This document shows, piece after piece, positions 43,036 through 51,024 of a DNA stretch of 64,000 nt. The DNA lies in NCBI GenBank assembly GCA_964446835.1, contig CAYUQT010000020.1:62001-126000 (forward strand), in the 5' to 3' direction. Source of the DNA: CAYUQT01 sp964446835. GTDB taxonomy: Bacteria > Planctomycetota > Phycisphaerae > UBA1845 > JAFGLZ01. A program made the position numbers and the translations under genes. The notes beneath the pieces are model-generated. The model had not been told where the DNA came from and did not search any database. It saw nothing but the letters and a program-made list of their open reading frames with translations. The first letter of the stretch is position 1, and every line of letters starts with the position of its first letter.

Positions 43036-43219
43036 ATCAGCCCGAGCTGCCTTGGGAATCATCAATCCGAGCGGAGTACTCTCAATTCCAGCGTGGAACG
43101 AAGCAGGATCCCAAAGTTTCACTTCGCCCGAGTTGCCAGCAGATGTTCTACGGACTCCCAGGGGGCCGGGGTGACTCTATGAAATGGGCTAGAGGCATTC
43201 CGCCGCCGGCGGATGCCGC

Positions 43220-43336
43220 ATGGCCGCCGACATCCGCATCGAGGACATCGCCTCCGATGCCTCCGGGCAAATCATCATCCGTGTCGTACAGACAGGCGCA
43301 AACCATGCCATCCTCCAAGGCATTCAATTGGAATAG
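43220..43336 (+). pseudogene. C-terminal scrap of a secreted malectin/CBM-like protein
   Basis: An ATG frame of 38 codons reads MAADIRIEDIASDASGQIII followed by RVVQTGANHAILQGIQLE and TAG. This is how several planctomycete carbohydrate-binding (malectin-like/PA14-associated) domains end. The upstream part is missing and no ribosome-binding site precedes it. The surrounding 43036-43520 region contains nothing else recognisable. Confidence 0.45.
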
Positions 43337-43520
43337 GGTGGACACCAGCAGGCAGTTCTTCCCCGGATCGTCTTTCACCCTCACCACGTTCTGTGACGAC
43401 TCAATGGTCTGGTTCTCTGCCGTATGGCGTTGACAAGGTCCTGGTTCCAACGGCCCTGCGTGTCGCAGATCCCCGTTTCATCTCCTTCCCTCGCGAGGTG
43501 AATCGAGAAGCGATGTGCGG

Positions 43521-44816
43521 TCAGTTGCACCCGGATGCTTCGTCGCCGGGGCCTCCGTAGAAGAACCAGTTTCGCCACGCATCGTCCGAGCTGTAGTGGG
43601 GGCCGTCCGCGTTGTAGCAGGCTGAATCGGTGGTGGTGATCGTTCCCGAGTCCCACCACCAGTAGGTCGACGGCGCCCACAAGTAGGTCAGGTTTCTGAA
43701 GTAGGCAGCATGCTGCCACCAGTCCTCTGCAAAGTCCCCGCTTCCCATGTCCGTCGACGTTGCCGCGGGAGCCGAGGAATCGTATATCTCTCCGTACCAG
43801 TCGAGCCGGGACGCCTGGTCACGAATCCCGGCAGCCGAGAAGAGCGTCCCCTCGTCGGGGTCGTTCTTCTTGTAATACGGATAGTATCCGGCCCACTCGC
43901 CGGCGGCCTTGACCCACCAGTTTCCCTCCCAGAGTCTCACGTGGACCTCCAGAGAATACTGGGCGCCGTTCTCCGTGCTCTCCCAGGGCACGAGGGACAT
44001 CCCAGGCGCCACAGAGGCGCTGTACTGAATCCAGCCGTCCACCAGCGTGTTGTACCCGGCCACCCAGTCGCCGCTTGCGGTCCCACTGGTGCGGAAGTAG
44101 GTGAAGAAGTGTGGCCGGGAGTCGCCGTTCAGCCCCTGACACTCGATCTTGCCGGCTTCGACCGCCTGCATCGGAGTCCCGCGGATCACGGCGACCTGGG
44201 CAATCGACGTCTCGTTGTTCACGGGGCCCGTGGTGTTCCAGATGTTGATCCGGCCGGTGGACCCGTAGAAGGTTCCGAATCGCTGCCACACGACATAGTA
44301 CCGATCATTCGACTCGGGCGTGGGAGGAGGCATCTTCTTAAGCACATCCTCGGGATCCTCCGGCGGAATGAGGACGGCGGCGAGATATGCCTCTACGTCA
44401 AACCGAACAAGGGGGACCGTCCCCTTCGGACCACGCGCCCCCGGCTGGACCTGTACCTCGGTCAGCGCGGGCCGATCTGTCCCAATACCCCCTGACTTAT
44501 TAGGCTCTTGCGAGTTTTCCTCGGGCTTCGCACTGTCTTGCGTGTCGTCGGGTGGACTCTTGATGGATCCGGTGCTGATCTGAGATTCCGGCAAGATCCA
44601 ATCGAGCGTCTGCCCAGACTCGGTCACCGTGGTCGCGACGATCTGCAGTCGTTTCTGTCGCGCTTCAAAGTACGTTCGAATACGCTCGCGCCGCTTCTCC
44701 AGTTCCTGGTCCAGTCCACTGGGCGGGCAGGGCAGGCACCCAAGCACGAGCAAGGAAAGGCCCGCAAGACCGATCAGAAGGGAGCTCCGGTGGAGATCCA
44801 ATCGACGACGCGACAT
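43521..44816 (-). CDS. Neprosin-like lipoprotein (putative glutamic endopeptidase)
   Basis: This 431-residue protein starts with a lipoprotein signal ending LLVLGC (Cys27). A charged linker (28-160) follows, then a domain matching the plant neprosin fold: QRFGTFYGSTGRINIWN (178-194), VEAGKIECQG (219-228), FFTYFRTSG (237-245), YSLEVHVRLWEGNWWV (287-302), GYYPYYKK, LDWYGEIYDS (338-347) and DMGSGDFAED. Neprosins use two glutamates; the equivalents appear to be Glu220 and Glu343 (about 120 residues apart, close to the plant spacing), both conserved. It would be a membrane-anchored peptidase facing outward, perhaps proline-preferring, though specificity is not visible. A monocistronic gene. Confidence 0.75.
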   Translation of the reverse strand: MSRRRLDLHRSSLLIGLAGLSLLVLGCLPCPPSGLDQELEKRRERIRTYFEARQKRLQIVATTVTESGQTLDWILPESQISTGSIKSPPDDTQDSAKPEENSQEPNKSGGIGTDRPALTEVQVQPGARGPKGTVPLVRFDVEAYLAAVLIPPEDPEDVLKKMPPPTPESNDRYYVVWQRFGTFYGSTGRINIWNTTGPVNNETSIAQVAVIRGTPMQAVEAGKIECQGLNGDSRPHFFTYFRTSGTASGDWVAGYNTLVDGWIQYSASVAPGMSLVPWESTENGAQYSLEVHVRLWEGNWWVKAAGEWAGYYPYYKKNDPDEGTLFSAAGIRDQASRLDWYGEIYDSSAPAATSTDMGSGDFAEDWWQHAAYFRNLTYLWAPSTYWWWDSGTITTTDSACYNADGPHYSSDDAWRNWFFYGGPGDEASGCN

Positions 44817-45096
44817 GGCATTCTCCTTTTAAGCCTATACCCCCTGAAGTGGCTACCGTTCGATGATGTCAGTCTTGGACGGCAGGCTTCTCCGTGATAC
44901 GATCAGATGATGTGGTGCGGGAGAGACCCAACCGGATATTCCCAGCTCACGTCCTTCAATTAGCCAGCTTATCGAAGCGGGTTCTCAGGTCAAGCGAAAA
45001 CGGCCCGACTAGGCACGTTGTACGCGGTCACCGCTCTCGGTTAGCATGACGTCCCCCTCATCGACGAAGAGGCTGTTTCAGATGAAAGGAAGAACG

Positions 45097-46113
45097 ATGG
45101 GTAAGGTCAGACACTCCGGACAACAGGGGGTTGTGGCGATCATGGGGCTAGCCCTTCTTTCAGGCCGGTTCGCAAGCGCGGACGATCGGTGGATCGTGCT
45201 GGACGGCGAAGGCGGGCCGGGCAAGGGCAAGCACATTGTCTTCGTGACTGGCGACGACGAATATCGCTCAGAGGAGCTGATGCCGCAACTGGCCAAGATC
45301 GCGGCGAAGCGCCACGGTTTCAAGTGTACGCTGCTGTTTCCGATCAACAGGAAGACGGGCGAGATCGATCCGCACACGCTCGACAACATCCCCGGGCTCG
45401 AGGTCCTGAAGGACGCGGATCTGATGGTGATCTTCACGCGGTTCCGAGAGCTGCCGGACGAGCAGATGAAGCACATCATTGACTACACCAACTCCGGCCG
45501 GCCGATCTTGGGGCTGAGAACGGCTACACATGCGTTCAACTACGAGAAGCATCCGGACAGCCCCTACGCCCAATACAGTTTCCGTTCGGGGAAGTCCGGA
45601 GGAGGCTGGGGGCGCGAGGTGTTGGGCGAGACGTGGATCAGCCACTATGGGCATCACCAGAAGGAGAGCACGCGCGGGCTGATCGCCGAAGGCATGAAGG
45701 ATCATCCGATCGTACGAGGGGTCGAGGACATTTGGGGCCCGTCTGATGTCTACGGCCTGGGGAAGCTTCACGGCGACTGCAAGCCGCTGGTTATGGGGCA
45801 GGTGCTGCTTGGGATGAAACCGGACGACAAGCCGAACCCCGAGAAGAAGCTGGTGCCGATCGCGTGGACCAAGACGTACACGGGCGATCAGGGCAAGGCG
45901 GCTCGGGTCTTCACCACGACGATGGGACACGCGGCCGATCTGAAAAGCGAGGGATTCCGACGGCTGTTGGTCAATGCGTGCTATTGGTGCGTGGGCATGG
46001 AGGACAAGATCCCGGCGAAGAGCCATGTGGATCTCGTCGGCAAGTACGATCCGAACCCGATCGGCGGCGGCAAACACAAGAAGGGGCTAAGACCTGCAGA
46101 TCATGGATTCTAG
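45097..46113 (+). CDS. Secreted ThuA-like domain protein, second copy
   Basis: AAGGAAG four bases before the ATG at 45097 sets the start (MGKVRHSGQQGVVAIMGLAL, signal peptide). The 338-residue protein has KHIVFVTGDDEYRSEELM, DADLMVIFTRFRELPDEQM, GRPILGLRTATHAF, ESTRGLIAEGMKDHPIVRG and RVFTTTMGHAAD, all in the ThuA/glutamine-amidotransferase-like order. It differs strongly in sequence from the copy at 21412-22359, so they probably have different substrates. The palindromic repeat copy 1 begins about 20 bases after the stop and may act as its transcription end. Confidence 0.88.
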   Translation: MGKVRHSGQQGVVAIMGLALLSGRFASADDRWIVLDGEGGPGKGKHIVFVTGDDEYRSEELMPQLAKIAAKRHGFKCTLLFPINRKTGEIDPHTLDNIPGLEVLKDADLMVIFTRFRELPDEQMKHIIDYTNSGRPILGLRTATHAFNYEKHPDSPYAQYSFRSGKSGGGWGREVLGETWISHYGHHQKESTRGLIAEGMKDHPIVRGVEDIWGPSDVYGLGKLHGDCKPLVMGQVLLGMKPDDKPNPEKKLVPIAWTKTYTGDQGKAARVFTTTMGHAADLKSEGFRRLLVNACYWCVGMEDKIPAKSHVDLVGKYDPNPIGGGKHKKGLRPADHGF

Positions 46114-46134
46114 TGCAAGTCCTCAGACGGGATG

Positions 46135-46257
46135 GGACAGGATGGGGTCAGACAGGACGCGGTCAGCTCTTCGTTTTTCATTTTTGGTCTGCGGCCCCCC
46201 GGCGGGCAGCAGGGGCAGCACAAATGAAAAATGAAAAGTGAAGACCTGACCCTCCTT
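46135..46257. repeat. Palindromic repeat element, copy 1
   Basis: About 120 bases: GGACAGGATGGGGTCAG..., TTTTTCATTTTTGGTCTGCGGC, GGCGGGCAGCAGGGGCAGC, then AAATGAAAAATGAAAAGTGA and AGACCTGACCC. The outer arms (TTTTTCATTTTT against AAATGAAAAATGAAAA, and GGTCAG against CTGACC) are inverted repeats, so it can fold as one long hairpin. It matches the copies at 47080 and 49321. Confidence 0.85.
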
Positions 46258-46402
46258 CGTCGACGCATAACATGCCCCTTCCGATGTGGTTGTGCCCCAG
46301 CCATCCACCGATTGCGAGGGTCTTCATTAAATATGACACGCCAGGCTGTTCGGGCAAAGCAGAAAACTCGGGAATCCGCGGGCCGAACGGGAGGACCCCG
46401 CC

Positions 46403-46433
46403 TTGTCGGGAGGGCGAGCGTACCCGCGAGCCG
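46403..46433 (+). repeat. Short direct repeat, copy 1 (TGTCGGGAGGGC.AGCG)
   Basis: TTGTCGGGAGGGCGAGCG followed by TACCCGCGAGCCG matches 47039-47070 with two or three changes. Both lie on the left side of the toxin-antitoxin/IS patch. Confidence 0.6.
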
Positions 46434-46494
46434 GCGGTCTGCCCCCCCTTCGAGGTCCATATCGCGAAACGGAGCCTCTTGAACCCGCCCACTG

Positions 46495-46770
46495 TCAGTT
46501 GCCCAATCGGTCCAACAGCTTCTCGTAGTCGGAATGGGACCCGATGAAGAACCACAGCACCACGTCGCCACGCCATCGACCGATGGCCCTGTAGATGTTG
46601 GTGATCCGCACCGACCAGAGATCCGCGTACGGCGGCAGCTTCTTGAATCGCAGGCTGGGATGTCGAGGATCGGCGCTGAACAGCCGAAAGACGGCGCGGG
46701 CCTGTTTTTGAATGGCCGGGGGCAAGAGGGCGAAATCGCGGCGAAACTCGGGGCTCGTGCGCGAGATCAT
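46495..46770 (-). CDS. RelE/ParE-family toxin
   Basis: The 91-residue protein reads MISRTSPEFRRDFALLPPAI and has DLWSVRITNIYRAIGRW and VLWFFIGSHSDYEKLL, the typical sheet and C-terminus of RelE/HigB/ParE toxins. Its ATG overlaps the antitoxin stop by four bases (ATGA), the usual coupled order with the antitoxin first. It probably cleaves mRNA at the ribosome or inhibits gyrase, depending on subfamily. Lies among repeats and an IS, as mobile toxin-antitoxin modules often do. Confidence 0.85.
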   Translation of the reverse strand: MISRTSPEFRRDFALLPPAIQKQARAVFRLFSADPRHPSLRFKKLPPYADLWSVRITNIYRAIGRWRGDVVLWFFIGSHSDYEKLLDRLGN

Positions 46771-46985
46771 AACTTGTCCGGATCGAGTTCCTCGCTCAAG
46801 CCGGCCTCGTGCTCCTCCCAAGCCTTGTCGGCCAGCTCCGACAGCCTCTCCGGAGACTTGGCGAACAGTCCGTCCCAGCGTCGTTCCGATTCGATCTCAT
46901 CCAGGACAAGCCTGGCAATTGCATCCTGGTCCGATTCGGGCAATCGCCGCGCTTCTGCAACGGCTTGTTCAAGAAGTTTGGTCAT
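46767..46985 (-). CDS. Antitoxin of the RelE/ParE-type module
   Basis: The 72-residue acidic protein (MTKLLEQAVAEARRLPESDQ...EHEAGLSEELDPDKL) is of the kind annotated as addiction-module antitoxin. It has a helical N-terminus with LPESDQDAIARLVLDEI and an extended C-terminus expected to wrap the toxin. It overlaps the toxin start by four bases. Autoregulation is likely for the family, but no operator could be picked out upstream. Confidence 0.75.
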   Translation of the reverse strand: MTKLLEQAVAEARRLPESDQDAIARLVLDEIESERRWDGLFAKSPERLSELADKAWEEHEAGLSEELDPDKL

Positions 46986-47038
46986 ACCCTTATTCTACAA
47001 CAAGCGACACTGGAAGGGGAGGGCGAGCCCATGTTGGG

Positions 47039-47070
47039 ATGTCGGGAGGGCAAGCGCACCCGCGAGCCGA
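47039..47070 (+). repeat. Short direct repeat, copy 2 (TGTCGGGAGGGC.AGCG)
   Basis: ATGTCGGGAGGGCAAGCG followed by CACCCGCGAGCCG matches 46403-46433. It is followed directly by palindromic repeat copy 2. Confidence 0.6.
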
Positions 47071-47079
47071 AAATGCCAG

Positions 47080-47171
47080 GGACAGGATGGGGTCAGGTCT
47101 TCATTTTTCATTTTTGGTCTGCGGCAACCCGGCGGGCAGCAGGGGCAGCACAAATGAAAAATGAAAAGTGA
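47080..47171. repeat. Palindromic repeat element, copy 2, left part (interrupted by IS)
   Basis: It matches copies 1 and 3 from GACAGGATGGGGTCAGGTCT through TTTTTGGTCTGCGGC and AAATGAAAAATGAAAAGTGA, then breaks off at 47171 where the IS200/IS605 element begins. The missing right end (GTGAAGATCTGACCCCCC) is found at 47727-47745 beyond the IS. Confidence 0.85.
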
Positions 47172-47726
47172 ACCACCACCGCCTCAAGGCGGTGGCTTAA
47201 CGACCGGGATGAACCTGCGGACTGAAGTCCTTCGGCTCATCCCTCAACCCGAAACGTCTCGTCTGTCATCGGAGGCTCCTGGCCTTGCAGCCGAATGTAC
47301 TCTTGGATGACCTCGTCCGTGACATTGCCCGATGTGGCCACGAAGAATCCACGCGCCCACATGTGCCGCCCCCAGAACACCTTGTTCAGGTGTCGAAACT
47401 CCATCATCAGCTTCCGCGACGTCTTCCCTTTCACGTATTGCATGATCTTGCTCGCGGACATATTCGGTGGGGCCGACACCAGGATATGCACATGGTCCTT
47501 AGCCACGTGCCCCTGCAAAATCTCAATCTCATGGCTCCGGCAGACTTCCCGGACCCCAAGGCCACTTGCCCTGTCAGCAGTTCTTTACGATATTTCGTCG
47601 TCCACACAAACTGGTACGTAATGGCAAAACGAGTATGCGACGCCGTACGATAGTTCTCCATTCGCAGAAGTATGCCTGAAGGTTTCGCCTGAAGGCGAGG
47701 GCTTCACGCCCTCCCATTGGGTGACA
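47172..47726 (-). mobile_element. IS200/IS605-type insertion element
   Basis: About 555 bases bounded by subterminal hairpins. The right-end side (low coordinates) has CCACCGCC-TCAA-GGCGGTGG at about 47173-47192. The left-end side has CGCCTGAAGGCG at about 47685-47696 and GAGGGC-TTCAC-GCCCTC at about 47697-47713. It carries only a tnpA-like gene. It has no inverted terminal repeats and no target duplication, as expected for HUH transposases, and sits 3' to TTCAC on its own strand, inside the palindromic repeat. Confidence 0.8.
47237..47661 (-). pseudogene. tnpA: IS200/IS605 TnpA transposase, frameshifted
   Basis: The N-terminal part (MENYRTASHTRFAITYQFVW then TTKYRKELLTGQVA) is in one frame from 47661. 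The rest is in another frame: REVCRSHEIEILQGHVAKDH, VHILVSAPPNMSASKIMQY, KGKTSRKLMMEF, FWGRHMWARGFFVATSGNVT and DEVIQEYIRLQ. The HUH motif (HVH) and the catalytic tyrosine (in VIQEYI) are preserved. One lost base near 47553-47560 (CTTGGGGTCC on the coding strand) breaks the frame, so the gene is recently inactivated or carries a sequencing error. Confidence 0.85.
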
Positions 47727-47745
47727 GTGAAGATCTGACCCCCCT
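47727..47745. repeat. Palindromic repeat element, copy 2, right end beyond the IS
   Basis: GTGAAGATCTGACCCCCC supplies the end that copy 2 lacks on the other side of the IS; in copies 1 and 3 the same bases follow GAAAA directly. Confidence 0.8.
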
Positions 47746-48065
47746 TCCCCTTGGAACCTCCCTGTGAGTCTCATTTCAAGCATGGCGTCCTTTTTCTCCG
47801 CGAAGGCGAATCGGTAGATAATGTACGAAGCGCCATCCTGGCAGCGCGCGTGCATCGCGAGGATCTCCCTCGAATTGTGACTGCGATAAACGAAGTGTCG
47901 TTCAATCGCGTCTACGGGTTTGAAGGAAAGTGAGCTGACCTTTGATCTCGTTGCGGGGATTGTCTGTTCCGCGCCCGTACTCGTCCTGCACGAGCCTGTC
48001 GAACAGCAGCCGGTTTGAGCGGCAAGAAGAATGGCTGAAAACAAGAAGCAGGCACGCGTTCTAAT
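47746..48065 (-). pseudogene. Truncated lipoprotein gene, C-terminus cut by a palindromic repeat
   Basis: AAGGAG at 48072-48077 precedes an ATT at 48065 (six bases), from which the frame reads RTRACFLFSAILLAAQTGCC, a lipoprotein-type signal; no ATG/GTG is at the right distance. The body (AIERHFVYRSHNSREILAMH, ARCQDGASYIIYRFAFAEKK) is unrecognised. After LTGRFQG the frame runs into palindromic repeat copy 2 and the IS, so the original C-terminus is lost. The segment REILA.HARCQDGASYI.YR is also found at 49222-49320. Confidence 0.5.
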
Positions 48066-48224
48066 AGAGTTCTCCTTGTTAGGACTGGATTCGGCATAGC
48101 GCCTCGATGGTCGTTTGGAAAGGAGCGCCCGGTTTCCGGGTCTATGACTGGTCCATTATGAATGGTCAGGTCGGCAGGAACAGACACCTCAGAGCGTTTT
48201 GGGGCTGTCATTTTGTATTCCTTC

Positions 48225-49241
48225 TCATGGTGTGCTTTTCTTCACAGGGTCTCGCGATTCGCAGGGAACACCGACAGAACACAGTCCGCAACCGAAGACG
48301 AATATGTGGTGATCTTTGGCGTTTTTCCGTATAGAGCTTTTTACATGTTGGTAACACGCCTCTTTGTCGTGCCCATTCGGTCCGATTGCCCCTGCGGGGC
48401 AGCGCTTGGCGCATTGCAGGCATTTAACGCCTTGCCAGTGCAGGCAGGCGGCGTGGATATCGGCCGGACGTTCCCGGTTGGGCGTTAGGCGCTTGTGAAC
48501 GACAAAACTCGCGGCACGATGCGCGCAGCCTTTCTCCGTGATGAAGAAATCATGAAGGCCGAAACTGCCCAGGCCCGCCGCATAAGCCATGTGCCGGTGC
48601 GACCAGGGCGAACCCCAACCGATTTCGGGATACTGTTTCTGCCGGAACATCGGCGTGGCATCCGGCGTGACCGCCAGCACGCCGTTATTCATGAGTTCCG
48701 AAACGACTTCATGCACCCACAGGCGGCTGAACATCTCACCCAGCCTCCGGGTCTGCGCCCATCGCTCGCTGGGCCACCTGTCCTGCCGGGCGTTGTCCTG
48801 CCGTGTAGCCTTCGCCAGCGGCATGATGACGCATACCACGGAGAGTTCTTCGGCGGGCGGGACAGGCACGCCATTCTTTTCCGCCTGCCAAGCCATTATC
48901 TCGACAGGGCTGAAATGGTGTGGGCCGATGATCTCCTTATATCGCCCAATGAGCGGGTCGTCGCCCCAGACAAAACCAACAAGAGGTTCCTCAAAGATGC
49001 GTTCCCCCAGGAACGGATATTCCAGGACGCCGTCGGGATGGTGGAGAACCTTGTCGCGTATGGTTTTGATGAACCAGGTTTCGTCGAAAGAAGGAGCATC
49101 CGAACTGCGTTGATATGCATGGTTGAATAGTGGCTGTTCAGGATTCCCCTTGCCAGAAATATCCACCAGCGTGGCTTTGATGCCCTGCCAGTCCGTCAGC
49201 CACGAAAAGCACCGGTATCGGTTAGTCATCCGTTTGATCAT
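48225..49241 (-). CDS. Epoxyqueuosine reductase-like Fe-S protein
   Basis: From the ATG at 49241 the protein has 338 residues. The C-terminal third carries two [4Fe-4S] motifs, CLQCAKRCP (near 275-283) and CGLCSVGVPCE (near 318-328), in the arrangement of QueG/reductive dehalogenase-type proteins. It also contains HMAYAAGLGSFGLHDFFITEKGCAHR, like the cobalamin-binding part of QueG. True QueG makes queuosine in tRNA from epoxyqueuosine. This relative lacks a neighbouring queuosine gene and has a long N-terminus, so a different substrate is possible. Its start overlaps the stop of the fragment at 49222-49320. Confidence 0.75.
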   Translation of the reverse strand: MIKRMTNRYRCFSWLTDWQGIKATLVDISGKGNPEQPLFNHAYQRSSDAPSFDETWFIKTIRDKVLHHPDGVLEYPFLGERIFEEPLVGFVWGDDPLIGRYKEIIGPHHFSPVEIMAWQAEKNGVPVPPAEELSVVCVIMPLAKATRQDNARQDRWPSERWAQTRRLGEMFSRLWVHEVVSELMNNGVLAVTPDATPMFRQKQYPEIGWGSPWSHRHMAYAAGLGSFGLHDFFITEKGCAHRAASFVVHKRLTPNRERPADIHAACLHWQGVKCLQCAKRCPAGAIGPNGHDKEACYQHVKSSIRKNAKDHHIFVFGCGLCSVGVPCESRDPVKKSTP

Positions 49242-49320
49242 TGTCTTCGGCTTTTCGGTAGGTGATGTACGAAGCGCCATCCTGGCAGCGCGCGTGCTGC
49301 GCGAGGATCTCCCTCAAATT
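49222..49320 (-). pseudogene. Fragment related to the truncated lipoprotein gene
   Basis: Thirty-two codons read NLREILAQHARCQDGASYIT then YRKAEDNDQTDD and TAA. About 60 bases match 47815-47876 at roughly 90%. The upstream side is cut off by palindromic repeat copy 3 at 49321, while the downstream stop overlaps the QueG-like start. It is probably the surviving 3' end of a gene that was once in an operon with the Fe-S protein. Confidence 0.6.
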
Positions 49321-49433
49321 GGACAGAATGGGGTCAGGTCTTCACTCTTCATTTTTGGCCTGCGGCAACGCGGCGGGCAGCAGGGGACAGCACAAATGAA
49401 AAATGAAAAGTGAAGACCTGCCCCCCCCCTTCT
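49321..49433. repeat. Palindromic repeat element, copy 3
   Basis: GGACAGAATGGGGTCAGGTC, CTTCATTTTTGGCCTGCGGC, AAATGAAAAATGAAAAGTGA and AGACCTGCCCCCCC give the same 113-base hairpin layout as copy 1. It ends about 20 bases before the stop of the Gfo/Idh gene and could serve as its terminator. Confidence 0.85.
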
Positions 49434-49455
49434 CGGTGGACCGGCACGCCGGCGC

Positions 49456-50799
49456 TCAAAGCGCCTTCGTACGCCCCGGCATCGCAATCGGATACTGACC
49501 TTTCGCGTCGGGAACCACCGGCGGGTCGGTGTCCATCGTGAAATTCTCCAATCCCGGAGCCTGCACCAGATCCGATTCCAGTGCTTCCTTCCAGGTAATC
49601 TCCTGGCCCGACTCGGCCGCCATCCGCCCGAGAATCCCCGCCAGCGCCGCATAGGCGCACCGCTGCGTCTCGTTGTATGGCTTGTTCTGCCGAATCGCCT
49701 CCACCAGTCGATCGAGCTCCAACTGGTACGGATCGACCTTCTCGCCGCTGTACCGCCAGATGATGTTTTCGTTCGTTCTGTTGTGTCCCTTGTAGAGGAG
49801 CGGGTCACGTACCCCTTCGCCCAACACCGCCGAGCCCTTCGCCCCGTGAATCACGACACCCCAGAAGCCCCAGCACTTATCCATATGCCGACCCTGGGCG
49901 AACATCCGCGTCCCGTCGGCAAACGAATACTCCACCGCGTAGTGGTCGAACAACTGATCGGCCACCGTGCGAACCTGCCGGCCGCCTTGCCCCTGTGCGG
50001 ACACCGGCCACGCATCCTTCACCCAACAGCACACGTCGATGTTGTGAATCAGCCAGTCCAGCAAGAAGCTGCCGTTCAGCCAGGTGAAGCTGTTGTAATT
50101 GCGAATCTGGTAGGCCATCTCATTCATGCCCGCCGACCTCGGCCACACCCCCACCGGCCCATGCTCGCGGTATGGCCAGCAGGTGATGACGTCGCCGATC
50201 TTGCCGCCGTGGATCTGCTCGACCGCCTGTACCAGCGGCGTGGAGTGTCGGCTCATCAGCCCGCCGGCGATCTTCAGGTTCTTCTTCGAAGCCTCCTGGC
50301 CGGCTTTCAGAACCCGACGAATCCCCGGACCGTCAACCGCAAAGGATTTCTCCATGAAGACGTTTCGGCCCTTGGCCACCGCATACTCGAGGTGGATCGG
50401 CCGAAAGGCCGGCGGCGTCGCCAACAGCACGAGACCGGTCTCATCCAGACAGTCAATGGCCTTCTTGTACGCATCGAACCCGATGAACTGGCGATCCTTG
50501 GGCACGTCCATCTGCTTGCCGACTATCGCCGTCAGGTTCTTATGGCTGGATTGAAGCCGATCCTCGAACACGTCGGCCATCGCCACCAGTTTGATCGGCC
50601 CGCTCTTCGTCGACAACGCGTTGACCGCCGCCCCACTCCCTCGTCCCCCGCAGCCGACCAATGCAACCTTGATCGTGTTGTCCTCCGCCGCATGGACCGC
50701 AGGGGCGGCCGCCACTCCCAATACCGAAGCGGCAGCAATCCGCCCCGATGTGTTGAGGAACTCGCGACGCGACGCCTGGTTCTCTTTGATTTCACTCAT
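49456..50799 (-). CDS. Tat-exported Gfo/Idh/MocA family oxidoreductase
   Basis: The 447-residue protein begins MSEIKENQASRREFLNTSGR, a twin-arginine leader. It has VALVGCGGRGSGAA (Rossmann), NVFMEKSFAVD (EKP-like, Lys kept, Pro replaced by Ser), and FLLDWLIHNIDVCCWV with the active-site His. The HNIDV and GHNRTNENIIW segments are those of exported planctomycete enzymes thought to oxidise sugars with bound NAD(P). It is alone between repeat copy 3 and an inverted-repeat element. Confidence 0.92.
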   Translation of the reverse strand: MSEIKENQASRREFLNTSGRIAAASVLGVAAAPAVHAAEDNTIKVALVGCGGRGSGAAVNALSTKSGPIKLVAMADVFEDRLQSSHKNLTAIVGKQMDVPKDRQFIGFDAYKKAIDCLDETGLVLLATPPAFRPIHLEYAVAKGRNVFMEKSFAVDGPGIRRVLKAGQEASKKNLKIAGGLMSRHSTPLVQAVEQIHGGKIGDVITCWPYREHGPVGVWPRSAGMNEMAYQIRNYNSFTWLNGSFLLDWLIHNIDVCCWVKDAWPVSAQGQGGRQVRTVADQLFDHYAVEYSFADGTRMFAQGRHMDKCWGFWGVVIHGAKGSAVLGEGVRDPLLYKGHNRTNENIIWRYSGEKVDPYQLELDRLVEAIRQNKPYNETQRCAYAALAGILGRMAAESGQEITWKEALESDLVQAPGLENFTMDTDPPVVPDAKGQYPIAMPGRTKAL

Positions 50800-51024
50800 G
50801 GTTGTACTCTCTGCTAGCCATCGTCAGTTCTTATGCCAATTCCCACGCCTGGCCCGGATACGCTTCGGGTGGCTGAGGAAACTATCCTCGATTGCCCCCC
50901 GCCTCGCAAGGCCCATCCACAGCGACAAATCCAAAGGCGCATCGTGCGCATGTTGTCCGTGGTGCGCACGAGATGATGCACGTCTTAAGCACACGGCGAA
51001 CATGCCGACCTTCCTTGGCAAGTG

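Noticed and set aside
46135..49433. CRISPR array
   Set aside because: The repeats are three, long, palindromic and separated by genes, with no regular spacers or cas genes.
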